A stretch of DNA of 5,107 nucleotides from Spirochaeta sp. (GTDB taxonomy: Bacteria; Spirochaetota; Spirochaetia; Spirochaetales_E; Spirochaetaceae_B), in the NCBI GenBank assembly GCA_030590585.1, contig JAUUYD010000227.1, positions 1 through 5,107 on the forward strand, written 5' to 3'. Positions within the stretch are counted from its first letter, which is position 1. Every line of letters begins with the position of its first letter. This document shows, piece after piece, positions 1 to 5,107 of the stretch. The notes under the pieces are model-generated. The model did not search any database. It worked only from the letters and a program-made list of their open reading frames with translations, and was not told the origin of the DNA. Made by a program: the position numbers and the translations under genes.

Positions 1-1032
1 CTGAGCGGTTCCGAAACCCTCTCCCTTCCCTTTGAGCTTGGTGGATTGTCCGATAAAGTCCGGTTTCCCCTCTTTGTCCCTGATTAACAGTTCAGGTTGG
101 ATTCCCGAGCCATTATCAGCAATATGCAGGGTAACATACTGTTCCTCCCTGTCTCTGAGAGATATGGATAGACGTCCCGGTCGATCGCAGTGTGACATTG
201 CATCAATGGCATTGGAAGCCAGGTTCACCAGAGCACGGCTGATGTTGAGCCAATGACCGAGCACCATGGGTTTGGTTGCCGAAAGATTTATTATCAGCTC
301 AACTTTCTCCCGACTGGCTTCAACATATGGAACCAGCCGCTCCAGGATAAGATCCTGAAGATTCACTTCGTGAGCCATGGACATGGAATCCCTGTACATG
401 TTCAGCATGTTCACTAAGGTTGTAGTTTCCCGATTGATATCCTCAATAATTCGTCCGGCATTCTCAGGAGCAAGGGCGTTCACCATGGCATTCAAAGAGT
501 GCAGAGTCTTACGGGCGTCATGACGGGTTTTACCGATTTCATCCGCCGCGGGAGTTTGCCGTTCTTCCCCTCCAACCTTCTCAAGCACGTCTTCACGTAC
601 TGCATTGAGCCGGTGGTACACCATATTCCGGTATACGATGCTGTTATCAGGGATAAAGCCCTTGTTGCGAAAGAACTCCACCGTATCATGTTGTTTTTCC
701 CAGACGTATAGGTAAATTTGAGCCTTTTCGGGTATATGCTCAGCCAGATATTCGATGAAGGCGGTGCCGATTCCCCGGCCCCGGCCGTAGGGGCTGGTTA
801 CCAGTTTGTAAATAAGGAATTCCATTCCATCAGTTGAAACATAGGTAAGTAAATAACCCAGGATTTCCCCTTCCTCAATCCAGATATAGCTGTGCTCCGC
901 ATCCTTCTGCGCCGAAGGATCACTGATGTAGGGAGAGGGGATGATAAAGGTGTCGATGTTGAGCAGGGGATTGATCCGGATTCTCTCTTCTATCTTCGGA
1001 GTTAGGGGCTGTATCGTTTCTACATTCTGCAT
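1..1032 (-). CDS. GNAT acetyltransferase domain fused to histidine kinase core (3' end beyond window)
   Basis: Reading from ATG at 1032, the frame stays open for 344 codons to the left edge, so the C-terminus is missing. Residues ~15-142 form a GNAT fold. The acetyl-CoA loop R84-G-R-G-I-G89 follows strand KLVTSP, and the motif B region YLYVWEK...VEFFRNKGF spans ~107-126. Residues ~163-218 look like a histidine-kinase dimerisation region with candidate phosphoacceptor H171 in RHDARKTLH. Residues ~260-344 are a HATPase_c domain: N-box NLASNAIDA (N274), G1 box DNGSGI (305-310) and a G2-like GKGEGFGTA (335-343) after GQSTK. No membrane segment or signal peptide is seen, so it should be cytosolic. 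The likely role is an ATP-dependent autokinase with GNAT as input domain; that is inference, and a response regulator partner is not in the window. The usual GNAT general-acid tyrosine appears to be F121. The start is the only usable in-frame start codon after the upstream stop, but lacks a Shine-Dalgarno. It is last in the visible operon, 30 bases after the U32 gene. Confidence 0.88.
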   Translation of the reverse strand, partial: MQNVETIQPLTPKIEERIRINPLLNIDTFIIPSPYISDPSAQKDAEHSYIWIEEGEILGYLLTYVSTDGMEFLIYKLVTSPYGRGRGIGTAFIEYLAEHIPEKAQIYLYVWEKQHDTVEFFRNKGFIPDNSIVYRNMVYHRLNAVREDVLEKVGGEERQTPAADEIGKTRHDARKTLHSLNAMVNALAPENAGRIIEDINRETTTLVNMLNMYRDSMSMAHEVNLQDLILERLVPYVEASREKVELIINLSATKPMVLGHWLNISRALVNLASNAIDAMSHCDRPGRLSISLRDREEQYVTLHIADNGSGIQPELLIRDKEGKPDFIGQSTKLKGKGEGFGTAQ

Positions 1033-1035
1033 ATC

Positions 1036-1051
1036 AGGTACAAGTATAACA
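1036..1051 (-). promoter_or_regulatory. possible extended -10 promoter for the GNAT-kinase gene
   Basis: In the 30-base gap before the GNAT-kinase gene the minus strand reads TGTTATACT at 1051-1043, matching an extended -10 (TGnTATAAT) with one mismatch. There is no recognisable -35 at normal spacing. Transcription would begin near 1036, about four bases before the ATG at 1032, giving an almost leaderless mRNA. This fits the missing Shine-Dalgarno, but a match of this kind is common by chance. The gene may simply be read from the upstream operon. Confidence 0.25.
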
Positions 1052-1062
1052 GATGAACGGTT

Positions 1063-2313
1063 CTAATTTCCCGGGCCTGCTTCAAACCGCCGGAAAACCG
1101 CATCGTTCAAACGTACCCTCCGGGGCACGGGAATCGCAACATGCTCTCCTTTGTTTGCGGATTTCACACCATTATGATCCACCTGAATCGATTCGACATT
1201 CACCTGCATGTTCCCGGTTGTAGGACCCTGAATGAGCAATTCATCACCAATGCCGAAAGAAGCACCCTGAACCTTAATCTCCGCCACTCCGATTTTGCGG
1301 TAGTAATTCACCACAATCCCCACTGTTTCCTTGCGCATCACCGCCTGGCTGTTTGCTGTCTTCGTCCAATCCCCCACAGGCCGGCCCATGTAGTAACCGG
1401 CAGAAAAATCCCTGTTGAAGACTGTCCGAAGTTCTTCAGTAAGTTTTGATTTGAGTAACTCGAACTCATTTCCCCGGGAGTTTTCATAATAAAAATCTAT
1501 GGCTTTGCGGTACGCGCCAACAACTGTTGAAACATACTCAGGGCTTCTCATTCTTCCTTCAATCTTCAAAGAAGCCACAGGGGATTCAAGTATTTTGTCA
1601 ATAAAAGGCATGGTACAGAGGTCCCTGGGACTCATAACATAGTCCTGACCCAGCTCATACTCATACTCCCCTTCGACATCAATTATACGGTATTTTCGAC
1701 GACAGGGCTGAAGGCAGGCACCACGATTACCGGATTCACCTGTAACAGACTCAGACATGAAACAGCGGCCGCTTACCGAGACACACATGGCTCCGTGAAT
1801 AAAAACCTCCAGCTCAATGGATTCAGCCTCATTTCCAAGTGTTTCATAAAGATTTGCCCGGATTTTCTTCAAATGTTCAAGGCTGCATTCCCTGGCAAGA
1901 ACAAAACGGCGTATACCGAACTTGCTGTAATATTGCATGATAGCTCTTGAATTACTCACCGAGGCCTGAGTGGAGAGATGAACCTCAAGCCCACGCCGGG
2001 TTGCGGCTCTGATAACGGATTGATCCCAGCAGATTACGGCATCTACACCGGCTTCTACAGCATTATCAAGAGTGCTGTCCAACAGGTCGAATTCGGTTTC
2101 GTAAACGATGATGTTAATGGCCAGATAGGCCCGGGCGCCGTACTCACGGCAGAGAGACACAAGCTGACCGATATCCTTCAGACTGAAATTTTTGGCACGC
2201 TGCCGCATATTGAATGTACCGGCCCCAAAATAAACAGCATCAGCTCCGGCATCCAGTGCTGCTCTCAGTGAGACCTTATCACCAGCCGGCGCAAGCAGTT
2301 CCGGTTTAAACAT
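1063..2313 (-). CDS. trhP: U32-family Fe-S protein, probable tRNA 5-hydroxyuridine modification protein TrhP/YegQ
   Basis: A protein of 416 residues starting MFKPELLAPAGD, the typical N-terminus of the U32 family. An in-frame ATG at 2352 would add 13 unrelated residues and deepen the overlap with punA, so 2313 is preferred. The U32 signature EVFIHGAMCVSVSGRC lies at 169-184. Cysteines C177, C184, C200 and C233 have spacing like the four [4Fe-4S] ligands known in UbiU; C204 in the ACLQPC motif is an extra conserved-looking cysteine. SLKIEGRMRSPEYV (248-261) and the C-terminal beta domain (~328-408) match the TrhP-type branch. Members once annotated as collagenase-like peptidases are now known to act in hydroxylation: TrhP makes ho5U34 in tRNA using prephenate, RlhA modifies 23S rRNA, and UbiU/UbiV hydroxylate ubiquinone precursors. 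TrhP is favoured by length and motifs, but the exact substrate is inferred. The gene shares one base with punA (TAATG) and lacks a Shine-Dalgarno, so it is probably translationally coupled. Confidence 0.9.
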   Translation of the reverse strand: MFKPELLAPAGDKVSLRAALDAGADAVYFGAGTFNMRQRAKNFSLKDIGQLVSLCREYGARAYLAINIIVYETEFDLLDSTLDNAVEAGVDAVICWDQSVIRAATRRGLEVHLSTQASVSNSRAIMQYYSKFGIRRFVLARECSLEHLKKIRANLYETLGNEAESIELEVFIHGAMCVSVSGRCFMSESVTGESGNRGACLQPCRRKYRIIDVEGEYEYELGQDYVMSPRDLCTMPFIDKILESPVASLKIEGRMRSPEYVSTVVGAYRKAIDFYYENSRGNEFELLKSKLTEELRTVFNRDFSAGYYMGRPVGDWTKTANSQAVMRKETVGIVVNYYRKIGVAEIKVQGASFGIGDELLIQGPTTGNMQVNVESIQVDHNGVKSANKGEHVAIPVPRRVRLNDAVFRRFEAGPGN

Positions 2314-2326
2314 TATTGAACCGGAA
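2299..2326 (-). repeat. perfect 8-bp inverted repeat enclosing the punA stop / U32 start
   Basis: TTCCGGTT (minus strand, 2326-2319) and AACCGGAA (2306-2299) are perfect complements separated by 12 bases, CAATAATGTTTA. In mRNA they could form an 8-bp stem whose loop carries the TAATG stop/start overlap. One arm encodes the punA C-terminus and the other encodes the conserved KPE of the U32 N-terminus, so coding constraint could contribute. No U-run follows, so this is not an intrinsic terminator. A role in translational coupling is inference. Confidence 0.5.
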
Positions 2327-3143
2327 TCGCCGAAATCAAGGATGTTATCCATCGTGACAGATCAACCGAAGCTTTCTCCGCCGTTTCAAGAACCCGTTTG
2401 TGAGAATGCTTCACCGTCTGTATTCCCGTTGCCATATTGGTAATACAGGCTATAGCAAGACATTGCAAACCCGCATAGTTCGCGGCGATAGTTTCGGGCA
2501 CGGTGGACATACCCACAGCATCGGCACCTATGGCCGCAATAGATCTGATCTCTGCAGCAGTTTCATAATAGGGCCCCTGAAAGCCCGCATAGATGCCCCT
2601 GGCATATGAGATTCCGATGCTCTCGGCGGTTTTTTCAGCAAGATCAATCATCTTCAAGCTGTATGGCTCACTCATATCCGGAAAACGCAGCCCGATTCTC
2701 CCGTCGTTGATACCGATCAGGGGATTATCCGATATCAGATTAATAAAATCTGTCAGTATCATCAGTGTGCCCGGAGAGAACTCGATATTGATACCGCCGC
2801 AGGCATTTGTAATCACAAGATATTTTATTCCGAGAAACTTCATAAGAAAAACGGGAAAACCGATCTGTCTCATGGAATAACCCTCGTAATAATGGGGACG
2901 GCCTTCCATCATCATTACAGCTTTTCCGTGTAATGTTCCGAAAACAAGACGCCCGGCATGCCCGGCAACGGTGGATACCGGAAAATGAGGGATGTCCTGA
3001 TAATTCAGTACCTCAGGATTCTCAAGCTTTTCAGTAAGGCTGCCCAGCCCCGATCCCAGAATTACCGCGATTTCAGGATTCACAGATACCCGGGAACGGA
3101 TGAACTGTGAAGCCTCAATCAACTTATCATACAAGTTTTCCAT
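2313..3143 (-). CDS. punA: purine nucleoside phosphorylase, trimeric (inosine/guanosine) type
   Basis: A full-length protein of 276 residues, the usual size for the low-molecular-mass trimeric PNPs. They cleave inosine, guanosine and deoxy forms with phosphate to free base and (deoxy)ribose-1-phosphate in cytosolic purine salvage. Conserved elements lie in family order: phosphate loop ILGSGLGS (S31), GHAGRL (H62), EGRPHYYEG (R82, H84, Y86), ITNACGGIN (N113), GPYYET (E194), GMSTVPE (M212, S213) and CITNMATG (T235, N236). E194 and N236 fit the positions of human PNP E201 and N243, which read the 6-oxo/N7 face of the base, supporting the 6-oxopurine-specific class rather than hexameric DeoD. H248 in HSHKRVLE probably contacts the ribose. 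The ATG directly follows the trkH stop (TAAATG) with no strong Shine-Dalgarno, and the stop overlaps the U32 start. A methylthio-type phosphorylase is less likely given the MSTVPE and TN motifs. Confidence 0.95.
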   Translation of the reverse strand: MENLYDKLIEASQFIRSRVSVNPEIAVILGSGLGSLTEKLENPEVLNYQDIPHFPVSTVAGHAGRLVFGTLHGKAVMMMEGRPHYYEGYSMRQIGFPVFLMKFLGIKYLVITNACGGINIEFSPGTLMILTDFINLISDNPLIGINDGRIGLRFPDMSEPYSLKMIDLAEKTAESIGISYARGIYAGFQGPYYETAAEIRSIAAIGADAVGMSTVPETIAANYAGLQCLAIACITNMATGIQTVKHSHKRVLETAEKASVDLSRWITSLISAIPVQ

Positions 3144-4604
3144 TTATCTTCGGGACCAGAATGAGGGAGTCAAAAGAATAAGAACTGTATAAACTTCCAA
3201 CCGGCCTGCCAGCATCGCAGCACTGAGTACCCATTTAACAAAGGGATTGTAAAAAGCATAATTCATCGTAGGTCCTATTTTTCCAAAACCCGGTCCGATA
3301 TTACCTACCGTAACCAGGGCAGTTGTGAAACCGGTGACAAGATCAGTCCCGAAAATACTGACAATAATCGTTACTGTCATCAGACACAGGATATATAAAA
3401 GAACAAAGCCGCTCACCGAATACAGGAAGTCTTTTTTCACAGGCTCACCGTTTATTCTCACCCGGAAGATCCCCCGGGGTCTGGACATGTAACGCATTTC
3501 ATTGAGAGCCAACTTGAAAAGGGCAACAATACGTATAACTTTGGGGCCGCCGCCGGTGGATCCGGAACAACCCCCGATAAACATCAGAAAAAACAGAACA
3601 CCTTTGGCCGCCATGGGCCAGAGATCAAAATCTGCTGTGGCATAGCCGGTAGTGGTAATAATTGATACGGTCTGGAAACTTGCAAACCGCAAGGACTCTC
3701 CAAAACCATCGTACATATTCAGTATGGAGATAGTGATAATTATGACTGAAACCGCGATGATTGCCAGATAAACCTTGAGTTCCGTATTCCTGAAAATATC
3801 CTTGATCTCACCGTTGAGAAGTTTGTGATAAAGACCGAAGTTCAATCCTGCCATAATCATGAAGATTGTGATTACCCAATCGATAAAACCTGAATTATAT
3901 GCTCCGACACTGGCATTTTTCGGGGAGAAACCACCGGTAGCCAGTGTTCCGAATGTATGGGTAAGGGCATCAAAGAGATCCATACCACCGAGCATGAGGA
4001 GTATGGTTTCCAGAACAGTCAAACCCAGGTACAGATACCATAGAATTTTTGCTGTTTGAGTAATTTTGGGAGCAATTTTATCCAGTGTCGGTCCGGGTGA
4101 TTCCGCTCTTACCAGCTGCACACCGCCCGCCCCCAGAAACGGAAGAATGGCAACTGTTAATACAACAATGCCCATACCCCCGAGCCAGTGAGTCAGTGAA
4201 CGCCAGAACAGTATCGAACGCGGCAGCGGTTCAATAGCAGTCAGTATGGAAGCCCCTGTTGTGGTAAACCCGCTCATGGATTCAAAAAATGCATCGGTAA
4301 ACGAAGGAATAGCTCCGGAAAGCACAAAAGGAACGGCCCCTACCACGGAAGCGGCAATCCAGCTTGAGGTAACCATCAGAAAACCTTCCCGGGTCCGCAG
4401 ATGATGAGCTGTTCCGTTTTTCGGCCTTGAGAACATCCAGAGTACCGTACAGAGTATGGTGGTAATAAGAATTGTTACACCGAAAGCCTCAGCCGATACT
4501 AAATCACCGCCATACAGGGCAATACCCAGGGGCAGGAGCATGAAAAATGAGATTAGAATCAGAAGAAGACTGACAATATGCAGAACCGGTGTGAAGCGGA
4601 TCAT
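3144..4604 (-). CDS. trkH: TrkH-family potassium uptake pore subunit
   Basis: A complete 486-residue integral membrane protein of the TrkH/KtrB superfamily and the usual TrkH length. It is the ion-conducting pore of the Trk system, admitting K+ across the inner membrane under control of cytosolic TrkA. Four pore-loop repeats are visible: SGFTTTGAS (111-119), FGTLATGGFS (218-227), SIITTTGYA (314-322) and GNIGPGFG (434-441); filter glycines are inferred as G117, G225, G320 and G437. Other family marks are WRSLTHWLGGMG (134-145) after the first pore and GGCSGSTGGGPKVIRI (344-359) after the third. The N-terminus begins with two hydrophobic helices, ~8-30 and ~41-59. It overlaps the trkA stop by 4 bases (ATGA), the classical pairing of regulator and pore. 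A GAGGAA lies about 14 bases upstream of the ATG, farther than usual. The length and TrkA pairing favour TrkH over KtrB. Confidence 0.95.
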   Translation of the reverse strand: MIRFTPVLHIVSLLLILISFFMLLPLGIALYGGDLVSAEAFGVTILITTILCTVLWMFSRPKNGTAHHLRTREGFLMVTSSWIAASVVGAVPFVLSGAIPSFTDAFFESMSGFTTTGASILTAIEPLPRSILFWRSLTHWLGGMGIVVLTVAILPFLGAGGVQLVRAESPGPTLDKIAPKITQTAKILWYLYLGLTVLETILLMLGGMDLFDALTHTFGTLATGGFSPKNASVGAYNSGFIDWVITIFMIMAGLNFGLYHKLLNGEIKDIFRNTELKVYLAIIAVSVIIITISILNMYDGFGESLRFASFQTVSIITTTGYATADFDLWPMAAKGVLFFLMFIGGCSGSTGGGPKVIRIVALFKLALNEMRYMSRPRGIFRVRINGEPVKKDFLYSVSGFVLLYILCLMTVTIIVSIFGTDLVTGFTTALVTVGNIGPGFGKIGPTMNYAFYNPFVKWVLSAAMLAGRLEVYTVLILLTPSFWSRR

Positions 4605-4610
4605 GATCCG
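4597..4610 (-). repeat. 14-base perfect palindrome over the trkA stop / trkH start
   Basis: CGGATCATGATCCG is a perfect palindrome centred on the ATGA overlap of trkA and trkH. In mRNA it could fold as a 5-bp stem CGGAU/AUCCG with a CAUG loop that displays the trkH start codon. It lies between the start codon and the distant GAGGAA at 4624-4619. It holds two GATC sites, so it could also be a DNA recognition site or simply a coincidence within coding sequence. Confidence 0.45.
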
Positions 4611-5107
4611 GTGACCGCTTCCTCTAGTTTTTTTACCGCTTCACGAGGTGTTATAACCATCAAACGGTCATTTTCAGCCAACTGGAGTTTTCCATCGGGA
4701 AGCAGATACTCATCCCCCCTGTTTATCATGAGAATCAAACTGTCTTTAGGTAATTTCAAGTCTTTAATGGCTTTTCCCACCAACGGGGAATCAGTATCAA
4801 GAAGGAAATCAATGATTTCAAAATCACTGCCGGTAATGGTATGAACACTTCGGACATTTCCCTTCCTCAAGATGCGTAGAATACTGTCCACCATCGTATC
4901 GGTAACACTGACAGTGACATCCACACCCATCTCACGGGCCATATTGACATACGCAGCTTTTCGAACCAATGCGATCGTACGGCTGACACCATGATTCTTG
5001 GCATGTATGGCACTCACCAGATTCAATTCCTGATTCCCTGTTGCACTTACAAGAAGATCATAACCTTCCAGCAGACCCGCATCAGAAACCTCTTCATCTG
5101 ATATATC
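4601..5107 (-). CDS. trkA: TrkA, potassium uptake regulatory subunit (5' end beyond window)
   Basis: The frame is open from the right edge to TGA at 4601-4603, giving the C-terminal 168 residues; the start is outside the window. A TTG at 5026 lies inside the domain and is not the start. TrkA proteins are usually about 450-460 residues with two tandem RCK units, so this is the end of the second. Visible residues 1-~88 are the later part of a TrkA_N (RCK_N) Rossmann domain, including SDEEVSDAGLLEGYDLLVSATG and NQELNLVSAIHAKNHGVSR, the usual switch from nucleotide-binding core to dimer helix. Residues ~94-158 are a TrkA_C (RCK_C) domain, with the DSPLVGKAIKDLKLPKD motif and the NDRLMVI strand. 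TrkA binds NAD(H)/ATP in the cytosol and gates the TrkH pore; trkH follows with a 4-base overlap. The nucleotide-binding glycine loop of this unit lies beyond the edge and cannot be checked. Confidence 0.93.
   Translation of the reverse strand, partial: DISDEEVSDAGLLEGYDLLVSATGNQELNLVSAIHAKNHGVSRTIALVRKAAYVNMAREMGVDVTVSVTDTMVDSILRILRKGNVRSVHTITGSDFEIIDFLLDTDSPLVGKAIKDLKLPKDSLILMINRGDEYLLPDGKLQLAENDRLMVITPREAVKKLEEAVTGS

Noticed and set aside
32..256. Plus-strand reading frame opposite the kinase ATPase domain
   Set aside because: The opposite strand encodes the N-box and G1 box, so this is a shadow frame.
492..689. 65-residue minus-strand reading frame
   Set aside because: It lies inside the GNAT-kinase gene in another frame, resembles no family, and the long 344-codon frame across it has clear domain motifs.
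770..797. GC-rich repeat CCGGCCCCGGCCG with a possible short hairpin
   Set aside because: It encodes the Gly/Arg acyl-CoA loop of the GNAT domain; the base pattern follows from GGN/CGN codons and no regulatory context is seen.
1033..1080. Rho-independent terminator after the U32 gene
   Set aside because: The short palindromes there (CCCGGG, GAACCGTTC) cannot make a stable stem with a proper loop and no T-run follows.
1141..1449. Plus-strand reading frames inside the U32 gene (also 1978-2271)
   Set aside because: They are antisense to a well-conserved coding region, with no recognisable domains or ribosome binding sites.
2314..2352. Longer U32 protein starting at ATG 2352
   Set aside because: It adds 13 residues with no family similarity, overlaps punA by 40 bases and has no better ribosome binding site. 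MFKPELLAPAG at 2313 matches the family start.
4601..5026. Short stand-alone RCK protein of 141 residues starting at TTG 5026
   Set aside because: The frame continues upstream to the window edge with typical TrkA sequence (SDEEVSDAGLLEGYDLLVSATG), so the TTG is an internal leucine codon.

Overview
The window is a compact stretch of bacterial chromosome with all five genes on the minus strand, so it reads from right to left. In order of transcription they are the C-terminal third of trkA (cut by the right edge), trkH, a purine nucleoside phosphorylase (punA), a U32-family iron-sulfur protein resembling TrhP/YegQ, and a GNAT acetyltransferase domain fused to a histidine-kinase core (cut by the left edge). 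There are no RNA genes, mobile elements, CRISPR arrays or long intergenic stretches. The only non-coding gap is 30 bases at 1033-1062.

The packing indicates one transcription unit. trkA and trkH overlap by 4 bases (ATGA). trkH and punA abut with no gap (TAA then ATG). punA and the U32 gene overlap by 1 base (TAATG). The U32 gene and the GNAT-kinase gene are 30 bases apart. Shine-Dalgarno sequences are weak or badly placed at the four visible starts, which fits translational coupling. At two of the junctions (4597-4610 and 2299-2326) a perfect inverted repeat surrounds the start codon and would place it in a hairpin loop.

Functionally, TrkA and TrkH form a K+ uptake system: a cytosolic nucleotide-binding regulator and a membrane pore. 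PunA does purine salvage, and the U32 protein is probably a tRNA wobble-uridine hydroxylation factor. The last gene is the most unusual. It has a complete N-terminal GNAT fold with a clear acetyl-CoA loop, followed by a histidine phosphoacceptor region and an ATP-binding domain, with no membrane segment in the visible part. This suggests a cytosolic signalling kinase that may sense an acyl-CoA, possibly as one half of a two-component system whose partner lies beyond the left edge.

The organism is a bacterium of moderate GC. The trimeric (human-like) PNP, the two-gene Trk system and the GNAT-kinase fusion would suit a free-living spirochaete, but this is a weak guess. Nothing in the sequence alone fixes the phylum.
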